Shown: in pieces, positions 6,522 to 12,937 of the stretch
Position numbering within the stretch: the stretch's first letter is position 1
How the letters are laid out: each line of letters starts with the position of its first letter
From: JTS-RE37 sp041743975
GTDB taxonomy: Bacteria > Bacteroidota > Bacteroidia > Flavobacteriales > Flavobacteriaceae
Length of the DNA: 12,937 nucleotides
NCBI GenBank assembly: GCA_041743975.1
Contig: JBGTLT010000196.1
Coordinates: forward strand, 1-12,937
Reading direction: 5' to 3'
Made by a program: the position numbers and the translations under genes
Notes under the pieces: model-generated
Databases searched by the model: none
Told to the model about the DNA's origin: nothing
What the model saw: the letters and a program-made list of their open reading frames with translations, nothing else

Positions 6522-6905
6522 TTAGGGTTGATCATAGAAGAATTGCTCCCGTACGATTTTACCATCTTTCGTTTTGAAGACCGCGATTTCCGAAGATTTG
6601 GATCGTTGCCCTGAAGGCTTGTGGGTTGTATCCATTTCAAATTTCACGGAGAACCAATTCTCTGCGATAGTGGGCTCGGAAGCATGGATATGGTGTGCAT
6701 CAAAAGTATCCGCCCACCATTGCGCTTTTTTCATCACCGCATCCATTCCTTCCATTCTGGCCATTTCACCCTGGTCCTCTGTTTCAATACTCACAATACC
6801 GGGGCTGTACAATTCATGGTACGCTTTCATGTAATCCCCTTTGTTGCACCATTCCACCAGGTGGTTTGCAATTTCCCTGGTGCTCCTGCTGGCAGTTGTT
6901 TCCAT
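6522..6905 (-). CDS. SnoaL-like (NTF2-fold) domain protein
   Basis: This 127-residue soluble protein shows the layout of the NTF2-like superfamily. An N-terminal helix (TREIANHLVEWCNKGDYMKAY) leads into the first strand around SPGIVSIET. A middle helix (EGMDAVMKKAQWWADTF) is followed by strands IHASEPTIAENWFSVKFEMD, EIAVFKTKDGKIVREQFFY. Members act as small-molecule isomerases, cyclases or hydrolases, or merely bind ligands; substrate cannot be read from sequence. No signal peptide is present, so it is cytoplasmic. An AGGA motif about 8 bases before the ATG at 6905 acts as a plausible ribosome binding site. It appears to be transcribed alone. Confidence 0.8.
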   Translation of the reverse strand: METTASRSTREIANHLVEWCNKGDYMKAYHELYSPGIVSIETEDQGEMARMEGMDAVMKKAQWWADTFDAHHIHASEPTIAENWFSVKFEMDTTHKPSGQRSKSSEIAVFKTKDGKIVREQFFYDQP

Positions 6906-7095
6906 TTTTTGTCCTTTTTAAATGATTATGTTCAAAAAGTTACAAAAAAATAAAGGCTCGGGATTGTGCCTTAACAAAAGTTTAAAACTTTGGTAAGCAG
7001 GCTGTAATCCATTCATCTGGAAATCCTTTTTCAGCATACGCAAAACGGTGGAAAAGCCTAAATTTACTAGTCGGCGGGAAAGTCGGGAGGCGGCC

Positions 7096-7509
7096 TTATT
7101 CGAGGGTCACGGTAATCTCGCGATTGGATGCCAATGAAATGGTGCATTCTTTAAAACTGGGAGGTCCGAATGTCTTCATCCGGGCATTGGAAAAACCCAC
7201 ATTTTCCTGTGGAATACCCAGCCAGTTGGTGTCGAGGACTTTATTGTTGTTTTCGTCATGAAATACGGCAAGGGCATACTTTCCCATTGGCAGGTCATTG
7301 ATCACCAGACTTGTTGTCCCCTTTATTGCCATGGTACTGTCACTCCTGTATACTTTATCGAATTTCAGAAAGCCCTCACTTTGGTTATACACAGCATAGT
7401 TGATTGTTCCTTCTGAATTTTTAACACCCTTTACCTCAATGGACAAGGAGTTTTGTGCCGGGCATAGAAATGGCAATATCAGGCAGATCATCAAAAAAAA
7501 TAGTTTCAT
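7096..7509 (-). CDS. Secreted DUF2141 domain protein
   Basis: This 137-residue protein begins with a Sec signal peptide (KLFFLMICLILPFLCPAQ, cleavage near residue 19). The mature part has the DUF2141 pattern: NSEGTINYAVYN, a central KGTTSLVINDLPMGKYALAVFHDENNNKVLDTNWLG region as separate motifs, then GIPQENVGFSN and FGPPSF. The HDENNNKVLDTN stretch looks like a calcium-type Asp/Asn-rich loop. The family is exported, has a beta-sandwich look and has no known role. An in-frame ATG at 7542 would add 11 residues (MSYIPKRNSGA). The shorter start gives a more usual signal peptide and has GGAG 6 bases upstream, but the longer form cannot be excluded. Confidence 0.85.
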   Translation of the reverse strand: MKLFFLMICLILPFLCPAQNSLSIEVKGVKNSEGTINYAVYNQSEGFLKFDKVYRSDSTMAIKGTTSLVINDLPMGKYALAVFHDENNNKVLDTNWLGIPQENVGFSNARMKTFGPPSFKECTISLASNREITVTLE

Positions 7510-7596
7510 AGCTCCGGAATTCCTCTTGGGAATATAACTCATAATTAGCTTTAAAAGTACCTGTTGGATGTTATTTCTGCAAGGTGTATGACTTTA

Positions 7597-7615
7597 ATGG
7601 GATATAGCATCCCAT
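7597..7615. repeat. Inverted repeat, 7-bp stem
   Basis: ATGGGAT (7597-7603) and ATCCCAT (7609-7615) form a perfect stem with a 5-base loop between two minus-strand genes. It lies about 80 bases after the PH-like gene, but no U-run follows, so a terminator call is weak. A second short pairing (CCTCC/GGAGG at about 7642-7654) lies nearby. Confidence 0.35.
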
Positions 7616-7694
7616 AAGGCACTGAAAGGGGGTAAGGCCCTCCTTGGAGGCAACCCGAAAAGCCACAGATATCCCCCGGGCCATGGCAATATGG

Positions 7695-8132
7695 TTAGTG
7701 ACTTTTGTGGGAACGAACTGAATCTATTTTATTTTCGAGGGCATCAAACATCCCGGCGGTCTCCAGGGAATCCGTAAAATTAAGGTAGACCAACAATGAA
7801 TCGTGGTGCACAATCCGGATCTTGGGGTTCAACAAATTGTCCACATAGACGGAAACCCTGTTATCCGGATTAACGGAGTCCTTAAAAACACCCTTCTCCA
7901 TCTCCCAGGCCGAAAATCCATGGATCCTTTCCATATGCGGAATCCGGGGCACCATTTTAACACTGTCTAATTCGGAATATTTCAGTTCGGTCCTATAGAC
8001 CCCGGAGTGGATTCGCAGCCCGTCATTTCTGAGTTTGGTCCAATTTTTAACGTGCGCCAGGAAGGCCAGTGCACAGATGATGAGGGTACAAACGATCGCC
8101 AAATTCCACCCCCAATGCCGTTTCTTTTTCAT
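7695..8132 (-). CDS. Membrane-anchored protein, PH-like domain (tentative)
   Basis: This 145-residue protein has a very basic start (MKKKRHWGWN), one membrane helix (about 10-26) and a domain outside or facing the membrane. The domain pattern is NDGLRIHSGVYRTELKYSELDSVKMVP, then NRVSVYVDNLL, RIVHHDSLLVYLNFTD and a C-terminal helix TAGMFDALENKI as separate pieces. This order of strands followed by a helix, with the opening 'xGLRIxxGxYxxxxxYxxIxxV', resembles bacterial PH-like domains. The function is unknown and the assignment is tentative. The ATG at 8132 is chosen because a -7 promoter box at 8154-8147 lies just before it; an in-frame GTG-type or ATG start at 8189 would lie upstream of that promoter. 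Confidence 0.7.
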   Translation of the reverse strand: MKKKRHWGWNLAIVCTLIICALAFLAHVKNWTKLRNDGLRIHSGVYRTELKYSELDSVKMVPRIPHMERIHGFSAWEMEKGVFKDSVNPDNRVSVYVDNLLNPKIRIVHHDSLLVYLNFTDSLETAGMFDALENKIDSVRSHKSH

Positions 8133-8146
8133 GTGTATCCTATTTT

Positions 8147-8154
8147 CAAAAGTA
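8147..8154 (-). promoter_or_regulatory. Predicted -7 box of the PH-like gene
   Basis: On the minus strand TACTTTTG matches TAnnTTTG. The predicted start of transcription is near 8140, about 8 bases before the ATG at 8132. No -33 TTTG is found at standard spacing. Confidence 0.45.
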
Positions 8155-8300
8155 AGCGCATTTGATTTGTATAGTAGTTCCGGTACCAATCAAAACGCGC
8201 TTCGGGCTTTAAAATTACTGTTAAAACGGATATTTTATGCCCGGGCGCAGTTTTTATCCGGATTATCCTGGCAGCAAACAGTAGTTTATCCCAGGAGGGA

Positions 8301-9122
8301 TCAGGCTAGTCCAACATCCAGCGCCATCATGATGATAAAACCTCCGATGAAACCCATGGTAGCAATATCCGTGAACCGGTCCTGCTGTGTTTCGGGAATT
8401 ACTTCCTCCACTACCACAAATATCATAGCACCTGCAGCAAAAGACAACGCATAGGGCAATATAGGCTGGAATGTCAGAACGGCCCATGCACCCAGCACGG
8501 CTGCAATGGGTTCAACGATCGCCGAGGCCTGCCCATACATGAAGCTTTTGAACCTGCTCAAACCATGGCGCCTTAACGGCATGGCCACAGCGAACCCTTC
8601 CGGGAAGTTTTGCAACCCTATCCCCATGGCCAGGGCCACTGCCCCCCCGATGGATGCCCCTTCAAAACCAGCTGCCACCCCGCCAAATAAAACCCCTACT
8701 GCCAGGCCTTCCGGGATATTGTGGAGGGTGATTGCCAGGGTAAGGAGCGTAGTCCGGTGCCAGGGGGTCTTGATCCCTTCCTTCTCGCTTTCCTTGAAAT
8801 TGATATGCAAATGGGGCAGTATCTTGTCCATGCCAAATATAAAGGCCGCCCCAGCAAGGAAGCCAACGGCTGCAGGGATTACCTTGACAAATCCTTCACC
8901 CGGACTCATTTCAATACCGGGTGCAAGCAGGCTCCAGAAACTGGCGGCTACCATAACCCCCCCGGTAAACCCCAGCATACCATCCAGGACAGCCCTGTTC
9001 ATGGTTTTGAAGAGGAAAACAAGGGAGGCTCCCGCAGCTGTCAGGCCCCAGGTAAAGAGGGTGGCGTAGAATGCTGCCAAAATAGGGTCAATCGATTCGA
9101 AATAAAGGATAACATCTTCCAT
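8301..9122 (-). CDS. ZIP family divalent metal transporter (GufA type)
   Basis: This is an inner-membrane importer of Zn2+, Fe2+, Mn2+ or related cations. Its 273 residues hold about eight helices. The metal-site motifs are clear: HNIPEG in TM4 (His134, Glu138), QNFPEG in TM5 (Gln171, Asn172, Glu175), EP at 204-205 in TM6 and VVVEEVIPE around 236-244. The His/Gln pairing of TM4 and TM5 matches the GufA subfamily, which includes the structurally known BbZIP. A short His segment, LPHLHI, lies in the variable loop near 102-107. The ATG at 9122 begins the conserved N-terminus; a TTG four codons upstream (9134) is less likely. It is the third gene after the DtxR/MntR-type regulator, with a 213-base gap. 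Cation preference cannot be read from the sequence. Confidence 0.93.
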   Translation of the reverse strand: MEDVILYFESIDPILAAFYATLFTWGLTAAGASLVFLFKTMNRAVLDGMLGFTGGVMVAASFWSLLAPGIEMSPGEGFVKVIPAAVGFLAGAAFIFGMDKILPHLHINFKESEKEGIKTPWHRTTLLTLAITLHNIPEGLAVGVLFGGVAAGFEGASIGGAVALAMGIGLQNFPEGFAVAMPLRRHGLSRFKSFMYGQASAIVEPIAAVLGAWAVLTFQPILPYALSFAAGAMIFVVVEEVIPETQQDRFTDIATMGFIGGFIIMMALDVGLA

Positions 9123-9214
9123 TATACATATCAATTATTGAGATTTTCATATTACCCGGTTACCCAGGCGTTAAAATATACATCCTGTCTTGCTTTTGCT
9201 TCCGGTCCCTTTAA

Positions 9215-9229
9215 ACAGCATCAAGCTGT
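9215..9229 (-). other. Small stem-loop in the gap before the ZIP gene
   Basis: ACAGC and GCTGT pair around a 5-base loop, followed on the minus strand by TTAAAGGG. The gap of 213 bases (9123-9335) also holds a weak -7-like box, TATATTTT at 9180-9173 on the minus strand. So the ZIP gene may have its own promoter, or be read through from the regulator. Nothing else is seen in the gap. Confidence 0.3.
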
Positions 9230-9322
9230 AGAGAGGGATAAACCTGGTAGAAAAATCCCGGGTCACGGAAACAATTGCCGGACCACTCTGGAGATAAGTC
9301 CCCGAATGGTTCAAAGTAATAT

Positions 9323-9334
9323 CCGGAATTCCGG
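9323..9334. repeat. 12-bp perfect palindrome after a stop codon
   Basis: CCGGAATTCCGG lies one base after the stop codon of the unknown secreted protein. In RNA it gives only a 4-bp stem with an AATT loop and has no following U-run. It may weaken readthrough to the ZIP gene, or be chance. Confidence 0.35.
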
Positions 9335-9335
9335 G

Positions 9336-9887
9336 TTAAATTTGTTTAGTAGCCAGGGCGTCCCCATAGAAATCCTGTTCCTGAGGCACCCCCGGTACCA
9401 CTTCAGTATTATATAATAAATTGGTTTTCTTATTGAAGGTGTGTGCCAATACAGCCCCTACAGCCTCAGCCGAGCGGAACGGCCTGAAATACATCCCTGC
9501 CGTAAAAGACAGAAAAACGTCACCTATCATTGGCAGTTGAGGCAAAATGCTTTTTCCCGGAAAGGGGCCATACCCAGGGACGAACATCAGGAAATACCCG
9601 CTCAATTTGTTGCGCGCCTCCATCCCATTTTCCAGGATCACTTCTTCGCGGAAATCCAGTACCTTCCGCAATTCCGGTTTATCAATGATCCCATATAACA
9701 ATACGTCTGAAAACAAGGTGTTGATATAACTTTTGATTTCCCCTACGAGAGAGGATTCATTACAAGTTGCCAATTCCATCTTTACAGAACCATTTTGGGC
9801 ACTCCTGGCCGATTCGCTGGCATACAGAGCAGGGGCTGTAAAGTACAACATGCTTAACAGGACCACATGAATCATCTCCGTGTTCAT
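9336..9887 (-). CDS. Unrecognised secreted protein linked to the metal regulator
   Basis: I do not recognise this 183-residue protein. Its N-terminus (MNTEMIHVVLLSMLYFTAPA, then LYASES) is a likely Sec signal peptide cleaved near residue 23-24. The mature part holds one Cys, in ELATCNESS (about 40-46), an amphipathic stretch EIKSYINTLFSDVLLYGI, a charged segment ELRKVLDFREEVILENG, then a Gly/Pro-rich hydrophobic part (FVPGYGPFPGKS, IGDVFLSFTAGMYFRPFRS). It ends with the soluble-looking tail VVPGVPQEQDFYGDALATKQI as a polar end, one residue group at a time. Its ATG shares one base with the stop of the regulator gene (TAATG), so the two are surely co-transcribed and probably translationally coupled. 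It may sense, bind or help move the metal that the regulator reads; this is inference only. Confidence 0.75.
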   Translation of the reverse strand: MNTEMIHVVLLSMLYFTAPALYASESARSAQNGSVKMELATCNESSLVGEIKSYINTLFSDVLLYGIIDKPELRKVLDFREEVILENGMEARNKLSGYFLMFVPGYGPFPGKSILPQLPMIGDVFLSFTAGMYFRPFRSAEAVGAVLAHTFNKKTNLLYNTEVVPGVPQEQDFYGDALATKQI

Positions 9888-10552
9888 TACGCATCCACAG
9901 TTTTAATAAAAAGGTTGGCGGCAATCTCGCTGGAGATCCATAGTTTCCGGTTTTTTACCTTGATTTCCAGGGAACCGTCAAATTCCTCCCTGTCAATGAT
10001 GATGATTTCATCCCCGAGCGCAATTTTGCTTTTATCCAGAAACTTAAGGAATGCTGCTGATGAGTCCTTTACCCCTACACAAATGCCTCCCTTGTTCAGG
10101 GCCACCTCAGTGAGAAGCCGCTTATGCGAAGCTTTATATTCACCGTCCCTGGTAGGTATGGGATCCCCATGGGGGTCATATTTTGGAAAACCCAGGTGCT
10201 CATCGAGTCGGTTTATAAGTTCTTCGCTCTTGATATGTTCCAGCTGTTCCGCAATTTCATGGACCTCATCCCAGGAAAAATTGAGCTTCTCCACCAGGAA
10301 TACTTCCCAGATCCGGTGTTTCCGGATAACGGACAAAGCGGTCCTGACCCCCATCCGGCTGAGGCTTACACCCTGGTATTTTTTATAATGCAACAACCCC
10401 TTTTCCGATAATTTTTTAACCATGTCCGTTACCGATGATGGCTTGGTGTCCATTTCATCAGCAATGGCATTGGTGGAGACCGCTTCAGACCGGGTCCTCC
10501 CTAAATGGAAGATGGCTTTCAGGTAGTTCTCCTCAGAATGGGTCATACACAT
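9887..10552 (-). CDS. DtxR/MntR family metal-dependent repressor
   Basis: This is a dimeric DNA-binding protein that represses metal-uptake genes when its metal (Fe2+ or Mn2+) is bound. The 221 residues include an N-terminal winged helix (recognition helix around TKPSSVTDMVKKLSEKG, 36-52) and a metal-binding dimerisation domain. Candidate ligands line up with DtxR: His79, Glu83, His98, Glu105, His106. At the DtxR Cys102 place there is Glu102, as in Mn-sensing MntR. A C-terminal FeoA/SH3-like domain covers about 150-217, which short MntR proteins lack. An in-frame ATG at 10546 is an alternative start. It is the first gene of a run with the secreted protein and the ZIP transporter, and a strong operator-like repeat lies upstream. 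Metal choice is uncertain. Confidence 0.92.
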   Translation of the reverse strand: MCMTHSEENYLKAIFHLGRTRSEAVSTNAIADEMDTKPSSVTDMVKKLSEKGLLHYKKYQGVSLSRMGVRTALSVIRKHRIWEVFLVEKLNFSWDEVHEIAEQLEHIKSEELINRLDEHLGFPKYDPHGDPIPTRDGEYKASHKRLLTEVALNKGGICVGVKDSSAAFLKFLDKSKIALGDEIIIIDREEFDGSLEIKVKNRKLWISSEIAANLFIKTVDA

Positions 10553-10588
10553 TTTCTTTTAGCGAAATTACATTTTTTATTTATTAAA

Positions 10589-10615
10589 ACTAATATTTAG
10601 TCTAAACTAAATATT
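10589..10615. promoter_or_regulatory. Predicted DtxR/MntR-type operator
   Basis: A perfect 10-bp inverted repeat, AATATTTAGT (10592-10601) and ACTAAATATT (10606-10615), is separated by CTAA. A further half-site at 10589-10593 creates an overlapping palindrome ACTAATATTTAGT (10589-10601). Half-sites of the TTAGT/ACTAA kind, spaced for one or two dimers, resemble operators of the DtxR/IdeR/MntR family. It lies in the divergent region directly beside the regulator gene and between the -33 and -7 positions of the cytochrome operon promoter. Binding is inferred. Confidence 0.7.
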
Positions 10616-10627
10616 TATTTATATTTG
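10596..10627 (+). promoter_or_regulatory. Predicted promoter of the cytochrome-Rieske-barrel operon
   Basis: TATATTTG at 10620-10627 matches the TAnnTTTG -7 box. TTTA at 10596-10599 sits 20 bases upstream as a near match to the -33 TTTG. Transcription would start near 10634, 15 bases before the ATG at 10649. The inverted repeat at 10592-10615 covers the -33 box and most of the spacer, so bound repressor would block polymerase. No equally good promoter is seen for the regulator gene on the other strand; TAATTTCG at 10570-10563 is one mismatch away. Confidence 0.6.
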
Positions 10628-10648
10628 TATAAATTTTATGCTGTCTCA

Positions 10649-11851
10649 ATGAAAAAATGGTTCTATTGGTCATGCTGTATAGTATGGGTTTCCGGGGCAT
10701 TCCTGGCCTCCTGCGAGAAACTGGAACCTGTGGCCCCGGCAGATCACGACCTGCTGGACGGCCCGGTGCAGGGCCTTACCCATTCGGAATCCAGGATATT
10801 TCTTGCAGGGGATGTCGCATTTAACGACGAGGTTTTCACCCCTGATAATGGCCTCGGGCCCCTGTTTGTGGCCACCAGTTGTGCAAGTTGCCATGCCGGT
10901 GACGGCAAGGGGCATCCCTTTAGCACCCTGACCCGTTTTGGGCAATCTGCACCGGGGACCAATATGTTTTTGGCACTCGGTGGCCCACAACTCCAGCACA
11001 GGGCTTTACCGGGTTTTGAGCCGGAGCAGCTTCCAGCCAATGCCTCTTTTTCAAAATTTACCCCCCCGGCAAATACCGGCCTGGGATTTTTGGAATTAGT
11101 ACCGGATGTGGATATTCTCGCCATGGCCGATCCGGATGATCTCAATAGCGACGGGATTTCGGGTGTCCCCCATTGGATCACCCCACCAGGTTTTGTACCC
11201 CTTTTCCCTGATGCCATTGTACAGGATGGGAAATACATACACCGGTTCGGGAAAAAAGCAGCAGCCTATAGCCTGCTGCACCAAACGGTGAATGCCTACA
11301 ACCAGGACATTGGCATCACTTCCATATTTTCCCCCTTCGATACTTTTAACGGGCTTGAGGTTGATCCCGAAATTTCCACCCAGACCATCAACGATGTGGT
11401 ATTTTACCTCCAAACCCTTAAAGCACCCATCCCCAGGAATCAAGATGATCCAAAAGTGATGCTTGGCCGGGAGATTTTCGGGAGGATCAACTGTACCGGA
11501 TGCCATGTTCCTACCTTAAAAACTGGTTATTCACCCGTGCATGGCCTTTCCAATACCGAATTCCATCCCTATACAGACCTTTTGCTGCACGATATGGGCC
11601 CGGGCCTTGATGACGGTTACACGGAAGGCAACGCCGAGACCTTTGAATGGAGGACCCCACCACTCTGGGGTCTGGGCCTGGCCCGCAATTCTCAGGGAGG
11701 CCAGTTGTTTTTAATGCATGACGGCAGGGCCGGGAGTATGGAGGAAGCCATCAGCTTGCACGGGGGCGAAGCAGCCGGGAGCAGTGCTGCATTTGAAGCC
11801 ATTCCCCAAAAAGAAAAGGAGGCACTAATCGCATTTTTAAATTCTTTGTAA
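10649..11851 (+). CDS. Di-heme cytochrome lipoprotein, DHOR/DUF1111 family
   Basis: The family is annotated as di-heme oxidoreductase, putative thiol oxidoreductase or peroxidase-like. The 400 residues start with a lipoprotein signal ending FLASC, lipid-modified Cys22. Two c-type heme sites are CASCH (78-82) and CTGCH (282-286). Other family signatures are LNSDGISGVPHW (165-176), the heme-near LLLHDMGPGL (311-320), WRTPPLWGLG (334-343) and FLMHDGRAGS (354-363). It should sit in the periplasm or on a membrane surface and pass electrons. The ATG at 10649 follows the promoter; a TTG at 10625 lies inside the -7 box and is rejected. The stop overlaps the Rieske gene start (TAATG). Relatives often sit with iron-regulated imelysin-type genes, but none is seen here. 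Confidence 0.9.
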   Translation: MKKWFYWSCCIVWVSGAFLASCEKLEPVAPADHDLLDGPVQGLTHSESRIFLAGDVAFNDEVFTPDNGLGPLFVATSCASCHAGDGKGHPFSTLTRFGQSAPGTNMFLALGGPQLQHRALPGFEPEQLPANASFSKFTPPANTGLGFLELVPDVDILAMADPDDLNSDGISGVPHWITPPGFVPLFPDAIVQDGKYIHRFGKKAAAYSLLHQTVNAYNQDIGITSIFSPFDTFNGLEVDPEISTQTINDVVFYLQTLKAPIPRNQDDPKVMLGREIFGRINCTGCHVPTLKTGYSPVHGLSNTEFHPYTDLLLHDMGPGLDDGYTEGNAETFEWRTPPLWGLGLARNSQGGQLFLMHDGRAGSMEEAISLHGGEAAGSSAAFEAIPQKEKEALIAFLNSL

Positions 11852-12291
11852 TGAACAGAAAAACCTTCCTCCATACCTGCTCTGCCGGATGCCTGGGATT
11901 GGCAGCCTTTAGTACCCTGCTGCAAGGCTGTAGCAGTTCTAAGATAATCACCTCCCCCATAGACGGGGAATACCTGATTGTACCCCTGGCTGCCTTTGAG
12001 GTATTCAAAAAGGACATAAAAAGTTACCTGCCCGTTATCATCGTACAAAATGACTCCCTCCGCTATCCTGTGAGTGTATATCGGTATGCGGAAGGGGAAT
12101 ACCGTGCCCTGCTGATGAGGTGCACACACCAGGGCACAGAATTGCGGGTGTTTGGGAACAAACTGCAATGCCCTGCCCACGGTAGTGAATTTGAAACGAG
12201 CGGAAAAGTTACACATGGCCCTGCAGACGAAAACCTGCGGACCTTTCCGGTTACCATTGCCGGCAACGAGCTAAAAATCTCCCTCGCATGA
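11851..12291 (+). CDS. Rieske-type 2Fe-2S lipoprotein
   Basis: This 146-residue protein has a Rieske domain with all four cluster ligands: Cys91 and His93 in CTHQG, Cys107 and His110 in CPAHGSEF. The extra cysteines that form the disulfide in bc1-type Rieske proteins (normally CTHxGC and CPCH) are absent, so this resembles the ferredoxin or arsenite-oxidase-like low-disulfide kinds. The N-terminus MNRKTFLHTC carries an RK variant of a Tat motif, followed by a hydrophobic run and a lipobox LLQGC (Cys27). So it is probably exported folded, with its cluster, then lipidated. It overlaps the cytochrome gene upstream by one base and the barrel gene downstream by four (ATGA). It is a likely electron partner of the di-heme cytochrome; that pairing is inferred. 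Confidence 0.9.
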   Translation: MNRKTFLHTCSAGCLGLAAFSTLLQGCSSSKIITSPIDGEYLIVPLAAFEVFKKDIKSYLPVIIVQNDSLRYPVSVYRYAEGEYRALLMRCTHQGTELRVFGNKLQCPAHGSEFETSGKVTHGPADENLRTFPVTIAGNELKISLA

Positions 12292-12937
12292 GAACGATCT
12301 ATATGGTGGCATTATTTGCCGGATGCGTACTATTAAACAGTACTCCGGTCCTAAGCCAGATAGACAGCACCCTTTTAAAAAGGGTGCCGGCAGATACCCT
12401 TCAGGGGCAAATGAACATGGATGCCACTTATAACCGTCCCTTTCTCGGTTTGGGAAAGCTACCGGTTTCCCTCGGAGGCTATATGGAAGTCAACTGGCAA
12501 CACCTGGGTACCGATGGGATTAGTGAAGGACAACAGTTCCAGGCGCGAAGGCTAACCCTTTTTGTTGCCTCTACCGTTTCCAGGAGATTAAAGTTCCTGA
12601 CCGAAATTGAATTCGAGGAAGGAGGCAGGGAAATTGCCATTGAGTTTGCTTCGCTCGACATGGAGTTTCACCCGCTGTTGAATCTTCGGGGGGGTATCAT
12701 CCTGAATCCCATAGGCGCTTTTAACCAAAACCACGACGGGCCCAAATGGGAGTTTACGGACCGCCCCATCGCTGCTACCCAAATGCTGCCGGCAACCTGG
12801 AGTACGCCCGGGTTTGGGCTGTACGGCAAGTATTTTACCAGAAAATGGATGATAGGATATGAGGCTTACTTTACCGGTGGATTTGACGATGCGATCATCC
12901 AAAACAGCGAAAACAGGACCTCCCTTCCGGCGGCAAA
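12288..12937 (+). CDS. Outer-membrane porin-like beta-barrel, 5' part only
   Basis: An open frame runs from ATG 12288, overlapping the Rieske stop as ATGA, to the window end without a stop: 216 full codons. The first ~23 residues (hydrophobic MVALFAGCVLLNSTPVLSQ) form a Sec signal peptide. After a short linker, alternating strands typical of a barrel appear: SLGGYMEVNWQHLG, FQARRLTLFVAS, LKFLTEIEFEEGG, IAIEFASLDMEF, LNLRGGIILNPIGAFNQ, WMIGYEAYFTGGF. The pattern, with NQNHDGPKWEFTDRP and an early gap loop, is like phosphate-selective porin O/P-type proteins of Bacteroidota. The full length is unknown. Its place in a tight three-gene operon with two redox lipoproteins suggests it passes a substrate, metal complex or electron path across the outer membrane. 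Confidence 0.82.
   Translation, partial: MRTIYMVALFAGCVLLNSTPVLSQIDSTLLKRVPADTLQGQMNMDATYNRPFLGLGKLPVSLGGYMEVNWQHLGTDGISEGQQFQARRLTLFVASTVSRRLKFLTEIEFEEGGREIAIEFASLDMEFHPLLNLRGGIILNPIGAFNQNHDGPKWEFTDRPIAATQMLPATWSTPGFGLYGKYFTRKWMIGYEAYFTGGFDDAIIQNSENRTSLPAA

Noticed and set aside
8506..9069. 187-codon plus-strand frame rich in Ala, Pro and Thr
   Set aside because: Also antisense to the ZIP gene; the composition mirrors Gly/Ala codons of membrane helices on the other strand.
8721..9416. 231-codon open frame on the plus strand opposite the ZIP gene
   Set aside because: Its translation is polar, low in typical structure and unlike any family I know. It is a shadow of the clear ZIP transporter on the other strand.
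10625..10648. TTG start for the di-heme cytochrome
   Set aside because: The codon lies inside the -7 box, and the extra residues would spoil a good lipoprotein signal that begins at ATG 10649.
11692..12216. 174-codon minus-strand frame opposite the cytochrome and Rieske genes
   Set aside because: Antisense to two genes with intact cofactor motifs; no signal or domain found.
1..12937. CRISPR array, insertion sequence, phage or toxin-antitoxin genes
   Set aside because: No spaced repeat array, transposase, integrase, phage structural gene or paired toxin-antitoxin frames are visible in the window.

Overview
The window looks like a chromosomal segment from a member of the Bacteroidota, most likely the family Flavobacteriaceae. 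Several upstream regions carry the Bacteroidota -7 promoter box TAnnTTTG, in some cases with a TTTG/TTG box 18-20 bases further upstream. Leaders are short and A-rich and Shine-Dalgarno signals are weak. The gene content fits: RseP, SCO1/SenC, FeoAB with a Cys-rich partner, DUF423, DUF2141, a lone TonB-plug lipoprotein and a GufA-type ZIP. These calls rest on sequence reading and family knowledge alone; no database search was run.

Layout. Positions 1-405 hold tRNA-Asn on the minus strand, a strong terminator after it, and a promoter and foldable leader before it. The site-2 protease rseP (minus) and a SCO1-like copper chaperone (plus) diverge from a shared region with a good promoter for each. 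Next comes a ferrous-iron uptake operon on the plus strand: feoA (TTG start), feoB (ATGA overlap) and a 49-residue Cys-rich membrane protein. A convergent DUF423 membrane protein follows. Then come a small lipoprotein that is essentially an isolated TonB-receptor plug domain, a SnoaL-like protein, a secreted DUF2141 protein and a membrane-anchored PH-like protein, the last three on the minus strand.

The right third is the most interesting part. A DtxR/MntR-family regulator (minus) is followed, with a one-base TAATG overlap, by an unrecognised secreted protein and then a ZIP metal transporter. Divergent from the regulator is a tightly overlapping plus-strand operon: a di-heme cytochrome lipoprotein of the DHOR/DUF1111 family, a Rieske-type 2Fe-2S lipoprotein, and the start of an outer-membrane beta-barrel protein that runs off the window. 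The divergent promoter region holds a perfect 10-bp inverted repeat plus an extra half-site, lying between the -33 and -7 positions of the cytochrome operon promoter. The simplest reading is that the metal sensor controls both arms. That would make this a metal-responsive cell-envelope redox and transport module, and it is the best candidate here for an undescribed system. The regulatory link and the joint function are inferences.
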